A stretch of 41,332 nt of DNA. It comes from Candidatus Nitrosopumilus sp. (GTDB taxonomy: Archaea; Thermoproteota; Nitrososphaeria; Nitrososphaerales; Nitrosopumilaceae). The DNA is taken from the NCBI GenBank assembly GCA_016784625.1, contig JADHUF010000002.1:1-41332 (forward strand). The letters are read 5' to 3'. Under the pieces are notes generated by a model. It was not told where the DNA came from. It searched no databases and saw only the letters and a program-made list of their open reading frames with translations. Of the stretch, positions 1-8,752 are shown in pieces. The position numbers and the translations under genes were made by a program. Every line of letters starts with the position of its first letter. Within the stretch, counting starts at the first letter, position 1.

Positions 1-787
1 CTCTTAGTGCCTCTGCATAGTTTGTCATATCAGTAATTACAACTAGAACGTGCATTCCTAAATCAAATGCCAAATATTCAGCGACAGTTAAAGCCACACG
101 TGGAGTGATGATTCTTTCAATTGCAGGATCATCTGCTGTATTTAGAAATAGAACACTTCTTTTTAATGCACCAGATTCTTCAAGACTGCGTCTAAAATAT
201 TCTGCTTCACTGTATTGCACACCAATTGCTGCAAAGACTACAGCAAAGTCATCTTGTGTTCCAACAACACTTGCTTGTCTTGCAATTTGTGCTGCCAAAA
301 GATTGTGAGACATACCAGAACCTGAAAAGATTGGGAGTTTTTGTCCTCTAACTAGAGTCATCAATCCATCAATTACAGATACACCTGTTTGAATGAAATC
401 TTTTGGATATTCACGTTGTTCTGGATTCATTGGTTCACCATTAATATCGACAAATTTATCAGCAATTGGATCTGGTAATCCATCTTTTGGTCTACCTAAT
501 CCATCAAAAACTCTACCAAGTACCTCTTTTGATACTGGCATTTCCATAACTTTACCTACAAATTTTGCATTAGTTCCAGCAATAGATAATCCAGTTGTTC
601 CCTCAAAAACCTGAACGATTGCTTTACCGTTTCCTACCTCAAGAACTTTACCTAGTCTTCTTTCTCCTTCATTAGTTTCAATTTCAACAAGTTCATCAAA
701 TGCTGCATTTTCAACATCATCTACAATTACTAGTGGACCTTTGATTTCAGCAATCTTACTGTATTGAACTCCACCTTCTACTGTCAA
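1..787 (-). CDS. atpB: A/V-type ATP synthase subunit B (partial, C-terminus cut by window edge)
   Basis: Non-catalytic B subunit of the A1 head, which alternates with subunit A in the hexamer at the inner face of the membrane. The first 262 codons are present. They read through a beta-barrel start (GPLVIVDDV), the stretch [10 protein letters not shown], and [11 protein letters not shown] where subunit A has its P-loop; this altered loop is typical of subunit B. The best start is TTG at 787, which shares four bases (TTGA) with the atpA stop, so the two genes are likely translationally coupled. It is the third gene of an atpE-atpA-atpB operon. The product is clear from these motifs; only the start codon is inferred. 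Confidence 0.93.
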   Translation of the reverse strand, partial: MTVEGGVQYSKIAEIKGPLVIVDDVENAAFDELVEIETNEGERRLGKVLEVGNGKAIVQVFEGTTGLSIAGTNAKFVGKVMEMPVSKEVLGRVFDGLGRPKDGLPDPIADKFVDINGEPMNPEQREYPKDFIQTGVSVIDGLMTLVRGQKLPIFSGSGMSHNLLAAQIARQASVVGTQDDFAVVFAAIGVQYSEAEYFRRSLEESGALKRSVLFLNTADDPAIERIITPRVALTVAEYLAFDLGMHVLVVITDMTNYAEALR

Positions 788-2562
788 TTTGTAACTTTCA
801 CTCCTGAAATTGATTTGAATTGTTCTTTCATATCTACATCAAGTTGATCAAGTTTTGGCATCTCATCATCCTTGATATCCATTCTTGCTTTAAGAATTGA
901 ACCAATAATGGACATTGCACGTATATCAGATAATGGTACACCTTCTTTGATTGCTTGCTTACCTTGATTGTAAAAGTTAACTAATAATTTCATTAATTTG
1001 TATTGTTTTTCTGGACTACAAAAAGTATCAACATCATCAAATGAATTCTGTTGTAAAAGGCCAATCTTAACCATTCTTGCAACTTCGAGAATTAGTTTTT
1101 CTTCATCAGGTAATGCTTCTGGACCTAAGAGTCTAACAATTTCTTTTAGTGTGTCTTCTCTTTGTAAAACTCCATACACTTCACTTCTTAGACTTAACCA
1201 ATCTTCACTGACATTTTCACCCCACCATTTTGCAATGTCAGCAAGATAGCCAGAATAGCTATTCATCCAATTAATTGATGGATAATGTCTAGAGTATGCA
1301 AGTTTTGCATCTAAAGCCCAGAAAGTTTTGATGAATCTCATTGTGTGAGTTGTAACTGGCTCTGTAAAGTCACCGCCTGATGGAGATACAGCACCAATTA
1401 AAGTAACTGAACCATCACGGTCTGGACTACCAGCGGCTCTAACACGGCCTGCTCTTTCATAAAATTCTGCTAATCTTGATGCAAGATATGATGGGTAACC
1501 TTCTTCTGCTGGCATCTCTTCTAATCTACCACTCATTTCTCGAAGTGCTTCAGCCCATCTACTTGTAGAGTCTGCTACAAGTACAACGTCTTTACCCATA
1601 TCTCTGTAATATTCTGCAATCGTTACACCAGTGTAGATACTTGCTTCTCTTGCTGCTACTGGCATGTTACTAGTATTTGCAACAAGGACGGTTCTATCCA
1701 TGAGTGGTTTTCCACTACGTGGATCTTTGAGGTGTGGGAATTCAACTAGTACTTCAGTCATTTCATTTCCTCTCTCACCACAACCAATGTAAACAACAAC
1801 TTGTGAATCAGCCCATTTTGCAATTTGGTGCAATGTAACAGTCTTTCCTGTTCCAAATGCTCCAGGAATTGAACCAGTTCCACCTTTTGCAATTGGGAAA
1901 AATGTGTCTATAACACGTTGTCCAGTTAATAGTGGTACAGTTGGATCGTATCTGGCTTTGTATGGACGTGGTTTTCTTACAGGCCATTTGTGATACATTT
2001 TAAGTGAAATAGTTTGTCCATCTTTCTCAGATGTAGCTATTTCTGTTTCTAAATCATAATCTCCTTCTGAAATAATATTTGTAATTTTTCCACCTTGATG
2101 GTCTGGTGGAACCATAATAGAATGCTCAATTAGATCAGTTTCTTGTACTGTTCCAAGTACATGCCCTCCAGAAATTTCGTCACCGACACTAACAGTTGGT
2201 ACAAAATGATATTTTTTTGTCATATCAACTGGAGTAGTAGTGATACCTCTACCGATAAAGGAGCCAGAAGCTTTTGATAATTCTCTTAGAGGTCTTTGAA
2301 TTCCATCATAAAGTTGTCCAATAATACCTGGACCTAACAAAACACTAAGTGGATTTCCAGTACCAATTACAGGCTCACCTGGTTTTAATCCACTAGTTGA
2401 TTCATAAACTTGAATAAATGCTACATCACCAGTTAATCGAATTACTTCACCGACTAATTTTGAATTACCAACAGTTACAGTCTCATACATTTTTGCTTCA
2501 GACATACCATCGGCTCTAACTGCAGGGCCACTTACCCAAACAATTCTACCTTGAGCTGCCAT
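784..2562 (-). CDS. atpA: A/V-type ATP synthase catalytic subunit A
   Basis: Catalytic subunit of the A1 head, which makes ATP using the proton (or sodium) gradient. The 592 residues match the usual length for the family. Visible are Walker A GAFGTGKT (234-241), the GERGNE glutamate segment (around 263), Walker B VVLVAD (326-331) and the following [11 protein letters not shown]. The subunit A-specific non-homologous insert lies between about residues 110 and 200. No intein interrupts the P-loop, unlike some archaeal homologues. The ATG start is 3 nt after the atpE stop, and the stop overlaps the atpB start by four bases, so the three genes form one operon. Confidence 0.97.
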   Translation of the reverse strand: MAAQGRIVWVSGPAVRADGMSEAKMYETVTVGNSKLVGEVIRLTGDVAFIQVYESTSGLKPGEPVIGTGNPLSVLLGPGIIGQLYDGIQRPLRELSKASGSFIGRGITTTPVDMTKKYHFVPTVSVGDEISGGHVLGTVQETDLIEHSIMVPPDHQGGKITNIISEGDYDLETEIATSEKDGQTISLKMYHKWPVRKPRPYKARYDPTVPLLTGQRVIDTFFPIAKGGTGSIPGAFGTGKTVTLHQIAKWADSQVVVYIGCGERGNEMTEVLVEFPHLKDPRSGKPLMDRTVLVANTSNMPVAAREASIYTGVTIAEYYRDMGKDVVLVADSTSRWAEALREMSGRLEEMPAEEGYPSYLASRLAEFYERAGRVRAAGSPDRDGSVTLIGAVSPSGGDFTEPVTTHTMRFIKTFWALDAKLAYSRHYPSINWMNSYSGYLADIAKWWGENVSEDWLSLRSEVYGVLQREDTLKEIVRLLGPEALPDEEKLILEVARMVKIGLLQQNSFDDVDTFCSPEKQYKLMKLLVNFYNQGKQAIKEGVPLSDIRAMSIIGSILKARMDIKDDEMPKLDQLDVDMKEQFKSISGVKVTN

Positions 2563-2565
2563 ATT

Positions 2566-3183
2566 CTAATTTCCCACTCCGAATGTGGATGCGATTGTTT
2601 TCCTTATTAAAGGCTTCATGCGTTCAATTCTTGCATCGATCGTATTGTTAAATGTCATTGCACCATCTTTTGATTTTATTATAATTCCACCAAGACAGTC
2701 AATTGTATCAGATGATAACTCAGCTCCTGAGAATTGAGATAGTGCTGCTTGTACTACGGCTTTATCTTTATCATTTGTAAAAACTGTAACTTCAGTTGTA
2801 CCTAAAATTTTAGTTGCTTCATCTAACAAAGATTTAATCAGATTTGCATAATCTCCACTGCGATCAGTATTTGCTATTTGATCTAATGCTTTTGAAAAGA
2901 CTTTATCAACTGCTTCCTCTAATAACATTAATTCTTTATTTCTAGACTCTATATCAGAACTGCCAACAATTTGTTTTTCAATTTTGTCAGCTTCTTTTTT
3001 TCCATCTGAAATAATTTTATCATATTCTTGTTCTAGTTTAGGAAGTGAATTATCTAGAGTTTGTTTAGAGTCTGAACCAGAATTTTCGAGATCGGATAGA
3101 ACTTCTTTCTCAGTTTTTAAAAGAATTTTGTCGATAGCTTGTTCTAATGATGAATTAGGTGCCAATACGTGGTGGTCATTCAA
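2566..3183 (-). CDS. atpE: A/V-type ATP synthase subunit E (peripheral stalk)
   Basis: Peripheral-stalk subunit that ties the A1 head to the membrane sector. It has the usual form of subunit E: about 205 residues, a long charged helical N-terminal half (roughly 10-110), and a compact alpha/beta C-terminal half with LGGIIIKSKDGAMTFNNT and ARIERMKPLIRKTI. No ATG is available in frame near the front. TTG at 3183 gives the longest protein. A second TTG at 3165 (start MAPNSSLEQ) lies about 28 nt below a possible TATA at 3190-3197 and could be the true leaderless start. It is the first gene of the minus-strand operon. Its start is only 16 nt from the divergent atpI start. Confidence 0.9.
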   Translation of the reverse strand: MNDHHVLAPNSSLEQAIDKILLKTEKEVLSDLENSGSDSKQTLDNSLPKLEQEYDKIISDGKKEADKIEKQIVGSSDIESRNKELMLLEEAVDKVFSKALDQIANTDRSGDYANLIKSLLDEATKILGTTEVTVFTNDKDKAVVQAALSQFSGAELSSDTIDCLGGIIIKSKDGAMTFNNTIDARIERMKPLIRKTIASTFGVGN

Positions 3184-3189
3184 TAATAG

Positions 3190-3197
3190 ATTTTAAT
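3190..3197 (-). promoter_or_regulatory. Possible TATA box for atpE operon
   Basis: The minus strand reads ATTAAAAT. Its centre lies about 28 nt above the TTG at 3165, so it would make that codon a leaderless start of atpE. It cannot serve the upstream TTG at 3183. Assigned from spacing and AT content only. Confidence 0.35.
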
Positions 3198-3199
3198 GT

Positions 3200-5386
3200 T
3201 TGGGAGAAGTTGAAATAATTCAAAAAAATCATATTTTCAATTCGGACTTAGAAAGATATTATAATGTAATACTCGTCGTTGGAAGTGTGGCTGTTGCAGA
3301 GCTTTTAATGGGCAGTGTAATACTTCCAAGAACCGATTCTCCAAAAGCAATATCACGTCTAACTGAATTTGAATGGTTTCATAAAATGGATATGGAAAAT
3401 GAAACCGTTACTCCTGAAATTGATGATCTTCTTCTACGGGCACAAAAAGCACATCAATTTGTTGAAGATGTAATCAAGGGGCTAAATATTCCTCTGAGAG
3501 TTGGCATCATGGAAATTCTTTTCAAAGGCACTGTGATAAAAAAGAAAAAATACAATATTGATGAGATTGAAAATTTAATTTCTGATTTGGAGAAAACTCC
3601 AGACAGTATCACTAATGCAGCTAAAGTTTTAGAAGAAAATTCAAAGGTCAGTCATTCTCTAGAAGAATTCAAAGCATTAAAAGAAATATTGCAAGTTGTA
3701 AGCAAGCTAAAAGTTGATTTAAGTGGTTTTGGATCCATGAAGTATTTTTACACAAATCTATTTGTTATCAATTCTTCTGATTATGGAGAAATTGAAAGAT
3801 CATTAGAGGGTATACCAATTTTCAAATATGATTTAGAATCTAAAGAAAAATCAGCTATTATGATAATTTCAGATATTGAAGATGCTGATAAAATTCTCAA
3901 AGTAATGCGAGCTCTTAACTCGAATCCATTTAGCATACCTAAAGATTTCCCTCAAACTCCAAGTGAAGCATATTCCTTGGCAGAATCAAAGATAAAGGAA
4001 CTTACAATAAAACAAAAATCTCTTTCAAAAGAATTATCTTCTATTACAAAAAAAATTCGTGGTCAAATTTTAACCATGCATGAAAATTCATTTGTAGCAA
4101 AAGAGGTTCTTGAAACATTACGTAAACCAGGAGGTACCAAAAACTTTGCAGTTATTCAAGGATATATTCCCAAAAAGATGGAAAAAAAATTCAAACAAGT
4201 AACAAGTCAATGGACATCAATAACTGAAGAAGTAACAGATGAAGAAGCACTTTCAAATCTTCCAGTTCATTTGGATAATCCAAAATGGGTTAGAACGTAC
4301 GAGGTAATTACAGACAGTCAGGGAATTCCTAGAAGAGGAGAATTTGATCCTACATGGATGATTGCACTCATGTGGCCTATATTTTATGGATTAATGTTTG
4401 CAGATGTAGGTCACGGTTTATTGTTAATGGGATTAGGGTTATTATTCAAATTCAAAGGACAAGGAAAATTATCAAGATGGGGAATGCTGCTTGCAATGTC
4501 TGGTGCAGCAGGTGCAGTTGCGGGTGTCTTCCAAGGAGAAGCTTTTGGTTTTCATTTAGATCATTTTGCAGGATTTGAAGTATTGTTACATGAAGGTGGA
4601 GCACTTCATTCTATATCTTGGTTGATAGGAGCTATCAGTGTAGCAGAATTAACATTTGATCAAGTAATCATGATTCTCAAAGTTTCAATCTTCTTGGGAG
4701 TTATTCATTTAGGATGGGCATTTCTTTTACGAATTCGTAACTTTGCAAAAAAGAAAGATAAGGATGCATTGATTTTTGAAGCTATCCCTAATTTGTTCAT
4801 GTGGTTAGGAGTTTTTGGAGTGATGATGGGGGCAATTGGTTCTGGATACGATGTAATGAACATGTATTCCAAGATTCACACAGAAGCTGTTCCTTGGGTT
4901 TCTGTACTAGTTGGGGAATGGGCAGTTGTATGGGTAGTAGTTAGAGTTTCAGTAATTATCATACTTGCATGTGTTGTACTAATGATAGTTGGTGGAATAA
5001 AACACAACAAAAAACATCCAGATGATGGTGGAGATATGGTTAGTGTCATAATGGAAGTTTTACTTGGAAAAACTATCGAATGTCTGGCGCATACAATCAG
5101 TTATGCTCGAATAGGAATTATGCTTCTAGTACATGCAGCTCTTTTGCTTACAGTCAACAAGGCCTATGAATCCATGGGAGGACTTGATGCACCACAGTCT
5201 CTTGTACTTATTGTTGGAGGACAGATAGGAATTATGATGATTGAGGGTTTGATTGTATACATCCAGTCTTTAAGACTTCATCTCTATGAGTTCTTTACAA
5301 AGTGGTATGATGGTGGTTCTTTACCATTCAAACAATTAGTTCCAGAAATGGTTTACAACAAGTATTCTTGGAAGAATAAGGAGTAG
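3200..5386 (+). CDS. atpI: A/V-type ATP synthase subunit I (a subunit, membrane stator)
   Basis: Large stator subunit that carries the ion half-channels against the rotating c-ring. At 728 residues it has the normal length. The N-terminal half (about 1-370) is cytosolic, with long charged coiled-coil stretches. The C-terminal half has about eight membrane segments. The conserved SYARIG places the essential arginine near residue 637, next to LLVHAALL. A stop codon at 3194-3196 rules out a longer protein, so TTG at 3200 is the first possible start. The gene is divergent from atpE with a 16-nt gap, so at least part of its promoter must lie inside the atpE coding region. Confidence 0.95.
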   Translation: MGEVEIIQKNHIFNSDLERYYNVILVVGSVAVAELLMGSVILPRTDSPKAISRLTEFEWFHKMDMENETVTPEIDDLLLRAQKAHQFVEDVIKGLNIPLRVGIMEILFKGTVIKKKKYNIDEIENLISDLEKTPDSITNAAKVLEENSKVSHSLEEFKALKEILQVVSKLKVDLSGFGSMKYFYTNLFVINSSDYGEIERSLEGIPIFKYDLESKEKSAIMIISDIEDADKILKVMRALNSNPFSIPKDFPQTPSEAYSLAESKIKELTIKQKSLSKELSSITKKIRGQILTMHENSFVAKEVLETLRKPGGTKNFAVIQGYIPKKMEKKFKQVTSQWTSITEEVTDEEALSNLPVHLDNPKWVRTYEVITDSQGIPRRGEFDPTWMIALMWPIFYGLMFADVGHGLLLMGLGLLFKFKGQGKLSRWGMLLAMSGAAGAVAGVFQGEAFGFHLDHFAGFEVLLHEGGALHSISWLIGAISVAELTFDQVIMILKVSIFLGVIHLGWAFLLRIRNFAKKKDKDALIFEAIPNLFMWLGVFGVMMGAIGSGYDVMNMYSKIHTEAVPWVSVLVGEWAVVWVVVRVSVIIILACVVLMIVGGIKHNKKHPDDGGDMVSVIMEVLLGKTIECLAHTISYARIGIMLLVHAALLLTVNKAYESMGGLDAPQSLVLIVGGQIGIMMIEGLIVYIQSLRLHLYEFFTKWYDGGSLPFKQLVPEMVYNKYSWKNKE

Positions 5387-5393
5387 AGATTTT

Positions 5394-5480
5394 ATGTCAA
5401 AAGAATCCATCATCACAACAATTCCAGCACTCATTATGCTCGGTTTTGTCATTTTCGGTGTATCTGTAATTAGTCCATAG
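5394..5480 (+). CDS. 28-residue single-helix membrane peptide downstream of atpI
   Basis: A short reading frame 7 nt after the atpI stop. It encodes a hydrophilic start (MSKES) and a single hydrophobic stretch (IITTIPALIMLGFVIFGV) ending in SVISP. It probably inserts as one transmembrane helix. It lies in the atpI transcript and ends 24 nt before the convergent rhodanese gene. It is not the proteolipid (c/K) subunit, which needs at least two helices and a carboxylate. A small accessory subunit or assembly factor of the membrane sector is possible from position alone. I do not recognise a family. Confidence 0.6.
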   Translation: MSKESIITTIPALIMLGFVIFGVSVISP

Positions 5481-5504
5481 TATTTTGTGGAACTGAAAAT
5501 CAAA

Positions 5505-6281
5505 TTATTTTTCTACAGGCAATTCTGGTTTATTTCCCCATTCTCCCCAAGAGCCAAGATAAACACGGATATTTGTAAATCCAAGTTTTTTTAGTGCAAG
5601 AAATGCATTAGCAGCGCGATATGCTCCTTGGCAGTAAGTCACTATCTCAGAATCCTTTGGCATTTGGTATAGCTCAGATAATTCATCATCTGATTTGAAA
5701 GTACCATCATTGCCAATATTGAGATTCCAATCAATATTGACAGAGTTTGGAATATGACCTAGTTGAGCTGCCCTTACAATATCTCCATTATATTCTTGGA
5801 CAGATCTTGCATCGATAATCTTGAGAGTATCAATATTATCTAAAATGTATTCATACCCGGAAATAATTTCAGGGTTGACTTTTCCAGAAAATTGTGAAGG
5901 TTGAAATGGATTGGGTTTTGTCTCAAGGGAAAAATTGTCTTTTTGCCATTTTGTAATTCCACCATCTAACATTACAGTATCTGGATGAGAAAGATACATT
6001 GACATCCAAACTCCTCTGGCAGCAAGCATACCTGATACTTTATCATAAAATACAACTTTTTTTTCATTGGTAATTCCAACAAATGAAAACAGGGTTTGTG
6101 TTTGTTTGTTGAAATTCTCAATTCCATCTGAACTGGTATCTATCCAATGAAATGCAAATAAATCTAAATTCACAGCACCTGGAATATGACCTTCTGAATA
6201 TTCCTTGAAAGAGCGAGTATCAACTACTAAGGTATTAGGATCATCAAGAATCGAATTTAATTTAGTTGTAGAGATTAACAT
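5505..6281 (-). CDS. Two-domain rhodanese-type sulfurtransferase
   Basis: Thiosulfate or 3-mercaptopyruvate sulfurtransferase family: transfers a sulfane sulfur through a cysteine persulfide. There are two rhodanese domains. The N-terminal one (about 1-115) has DTRSFKEYSEGHIPGA, but at the catalytic loop reads FYDKVSGMLAAR with Asp80 and no cysteine, so it is structural. The C-terminal one (about 135-250) has IDARSVQEY and the active loop CQGAYRA with Cys217. This inactive/active pairing and the 258-residue length are normal for the family. The ATG start fits well. It faces the atpI cluster and lies downstream of amt on the same strand, with 71 nt between them. The physiological sulfur donor cannot be told from sequence. 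Confidence 0.9.
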   Translation of the reverse strand: MLISTTKLNSILDDPNTLVVDTRSFKEYSEGHIPGAVNLDLFAFHWIDTSSDGIENFNKQTQTLFSFVGITNEKKVVFYDKVSGMLAARGVWMSMYLSHPDTVMLDGGITKWQKDNFSLETKPNPFQPSQFSGKVNPEIISGYEYILDNIDTLKIIDARSVQEYNGDIVRAAQLGHIPNSVNIDWNLNIGNDGTFKSDDELSELYQMPKDSEIVTYCQGAYRAANAFLALKKLGFTNIRVYLGSWGEWGNKPELPVEK

Positions 6282-6352
6282 GATTTTGATGAATTGATCA
6301 AATCTAAATTTATTTGGATCGAAAAATAAAAAGAAAAGAAAATAGAGATTTT

Positions 6353-7915
6353 CTATTCGTTGACGTATGCTCTTTCTCCGTGCTGTGCCAAATCAATGCC
6401 AATCTCCTCTTCTTTAGGAGTGACTCTGATTCCGCCAGGCCATACGGCATCCATAATTTTGAGGATTATCAAGGTAACACCAAAGGCATAGCCTACTGAT
6501 ATTGCAGCACCAATGATGCTGATTGCTTGCTGTTCCATTCCTTCTGGAGTACCAGTCCATGCGCCAATACCGTCTCCAGTATCCCAAACGTGTGGACTAG
6601 CTAATGTACCAGTCAAAATTGCACCTGTAAGACCACCTATTCCATGTACTCCCCATACATCTAATGCGTCGTCCCATTTGCGTGCACTCTTGAATGCAAT
6701 TGCTGCATAACAAACTGTTCCAGCAGCAATACCGATAATAATCGAAGCCATTGGACCTACCCAACCTGATGCTGGAGTGATTGCTACCAATCCTGCGACT
6801 GCACCTGATGCAGCTCCTACAACACTTGGTTTTCCGGTATGTGCCCATGACATCAAAACCCATGTAACTGCAGCCATACCTGTTGCGGTATTTGTGACAG
6901 TCCATGCACTTACGGTAATGCCGTCTACCATTACTTCACTTCCTGCGTTGAAACCAAACCATCCAAACCAGAGCATTGAAGCTCCGAGAACTACAAATGG
7001 TATATTGTGTGGTTCCATTGGCACTTTGCCATATCCAAGTCTTCTACCAAGGACTAAGGCTCCTGCCAATGCAGCGAATCCTGAAGAAATGTGTACTACA
7101 GTACCACCAGCAAAGTCTAATGCATATGATGGAGATAAGTCTGGATCGAGGTCTATTGAACCTCCTCCTATGTAACCGCCTCCCCAAACCCAATGTGCTA
7201 TTGGGTCATAAACGAAGGTTCCCCATAGAAGTACGAATATGATTATTGCACTGAATTTGATTCTATCAATCAAACCGCCAATAATTAGAGCTGGTGTGAT
7301 AATTGCGAAAGTTGCTTGGAACATTGCAAATAGTTGGTGAGGTACAGTACCTGGCCAACCTTGACTACAATAGTCTCCATCTTTCATCGCGTTCATCTGG
7401 TAAGCATTAGACCATGTATCTGCACATGGACCTACTTCACCGAGTGGTGCCCATGCTGAGACTTGATTAAAGCCAACATAGTCTAGATTACCCATGAACA
7501 TGTTTGCATCATTATCAATTCCACCAAATGCTAGTGAGTATCCCCATAGAACCCATTGTACTGACATTAGACCCATAACAATCAAGGTCATACCAAGTAC
7601 GTTGACGACATTCTTTGATCTGGCTAATCCGCCATAAAAGAATCCGACACCGGGAGTCATGAAGAGTACTAATGATGTTGCAGTTAGCATCCATGCCATA
7701 TCACCTGTGTCAACTAGACAAGGTAGCATGCCGCCATCGCCATCATCATACCAACATTCGTTAGGGTTACCAGTGTAAATTCCACTGGTTCCTACTACAT
7801 ATCCATCCATACCATCTTCAACACTTTGTGCATATGCCTGAGACATAGCACCAGATGCTGTAATGGCTACTGCGACCACAAGTAATAGAGCATACTTATG
7901 GTTCCTAGATTTCAT
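6353..7915 (-). CDS. amt: Ammonium transporter, Amt/MEP/Rh family
   Basis: Membrane channel-like transporter for ammonium, the presumed energy and nitrogen source of this organism. Residues 1-29 look like a signal peptide ending AYAQ. An extracellular N-terminal extension with two cysteines follows, then the eleven-helix Amt core beginning MAWMLTATSLVLFMTPG. Family marks include GVGFFYGGLARSKN, the pore-histidine regions AHWVWGGGY and GVHGIGG, and LWFGWFGFNAGS. The 520-residue length is large because of the extension and leader. The short cytosolic tail (GIDLAQHGERAYVNE) resembles the regulated C-terminus of Amt proteins. It is divergent from an uncharacterised wHTH-like gene. No glnK/PII gene is adjacent. 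Confidence 0.96.
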   Translation of the reverse strand: MKSRNHKYALLLVVAVAITASGAMSQAYAQSVEDGMDGYVVGTSGIYTGNPNECWYDDGDGGMLPCLVDTGDMAWMLTATSLVLFMTPGVGFFYGGLARSKNVVNVLGMTLIVMGLMSVQWVLWGYSLAFGGIDNDANMFMGNLDYVGFNQVSAWAPLGEVGPCADTWSNAYQMNAMKDGDYCSQGWPGTVPHQLFAMFQATFAIITPALIIGGLIDRIKFSAIIIFVLLWGTFVYDPIAHWVWGGGYIGGGSIDLDPDLSPSYALDFAGGTVVHISSGFAALAGALVLGRRLGYGKVPMEPHNIPFVVLGASMLWFGWFGFNAGSEVMVDGITVSAWTVTNTATGMAAVTWVLMSWAHTGKPSVVGAASGAVAGLVAITPASGWVGPMASIIIGIAAGTVCYAAIAFKSARKWDDALDVWGVHGIGGLTGAILTGTLASPHVWDTGDGIGAWTGTPEGMEQQAISIIGAAISVGYAFGVTLIILKIMDAVWPGGIRVTPKEEEIGIDLAQHGERAYVNE

Positions 7916-7939
7916 TAAATTTTATCGAAATTCGAGAGC

Positions 7940-7947
7940 ATTTAAGG
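7940..7947 (-). promoter_or_regulatory. Possible TATA box for amt
   Basis: The minus strand reads CCTTAAAT, centred about 28 nt above the amt ATG, which predicts a leaderless or nearly leaderless transcript. Weak consensus; assigned by spacing. Confidence 0.35.
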
Positions 7948-8043
7948 ATTGAAGACATTAAAGTTTGTAAAAAAGTAAATTATTATATTTTAGTGTATTC
8001 TGATAGTAACATAGAATATGAAAATTAAGTCAAGGATTAGTAA

Positions 8044-8739
8044 ATGAAATCAAAAGCAGGCACAAGACTAGCAATTTTTGATACATTCAAAACTAAAGGT
8101 GATGATTTAACAGGAGAGGCAAATAGACAAAGATCGATCATCACAATACTTGCTAGTAATGCAAACCCCGCAGAAAAGACAAGAACAGGAATTTCTCAAA
8201 GAATAGCAAAAAAACAAGAGATAGCTTGGAAGAATATCTATTCAGGAATATTTCGAGATATGGATGAGATTTTACTTCCAATGGGGATTGCAGAAGAACA
8301 TGGGAGACTACCTCTAAAAAGAGGTCCAAAGGTTCTTCAAGAAAAAGGGATCCCGTATTATCATTTAACCAAAAAGGGGATTTTGATAGCTCTTTCAATA
8401 AGTGAAATTGAAAATAGAGGAAATTTACTAAAAGCATTTTTTTCAAAGTCGGAATCTGCTGAAAAAGAATTTGAGAAAATTTTATCTAGGCTTCTAATGA
8501 CAAGTCCCAATTTCACATATTCAATTCTTCAAAAATATGTCAAAGCCTTTTGTGATAAAAAAATTAAAGAATTGCTTCCTTTTGATCTATCAAAACTAAG
8601 GGAAATTTCTGATGATTCTTTAGGTATTCAAAAGGAGTTTTTAGCGGCTTTTTTAGAACTATCCAAACAAGAAAAAGAAGATGCCATCAAATTCCTCAAT
8701 AAAATAACCTATCATAACCAAGAGAACGCCAAACATTAA
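8044..8739 (+). CDS. Uncharacterised protein with possible winged-helix region, divergent from amt
   Basis: I do not recognise a named family. The 231-residue protein is soluble and charged. Residues about 28-120 (QRSIITILASN ... GIPYYHLTKKGILIALSI) look like a helix-turn-helix followed by a wing and the ...YHLTKKG... end typical of archaeal winged helices. The rest is helical. It starts at an ATG 128 nt from the divergent amt start and sits just before atpC (13 nt between stop and the first TTG). A DNA-binding role in ammonium or energy control is suggested by position only. Confidence 0.7.
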   Translation: MKSKAGTRLAIFDTFKTKGDDLTGEANRQRSIITILASNANPAEKTRTGISQRIAKKQEIAWKNIYSGIFRDMDEILLPMGIAEEHGRLPLKRGPKVLQEKGIPYYHLTKKGILIALSISEIENRGNLLKAFFSKSESAEKEFEKILSRLLMTSPNFTYSILQKYVKAFCDKKIKELLPFDLSKLREISDDSLGIQKEFLAAFLELSKQEKEDAIKFLNKITYHNQENAKH

Positions 8740-8752
8740 AATCAGTTATTTA

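Noticed and set aside
784..2562. Intein in atpA
   Set aside because: The P-loop and all later motifs are continuous and the length is normal for an intein-free subunit.
5394..5480. The 28-residue peptide as ATP synthase proteolipid (subunit K/c)
   Set aside because: Only one helix and no membrane carboxylate; the c subunit needs two helices with Glu or Asp.
6597..7242. Cys- or Pro-rich long frames in the amt region on both strands
   Set aside because: They are shadows of the amt coding sequence; their compositions are odd and no promoter fits.
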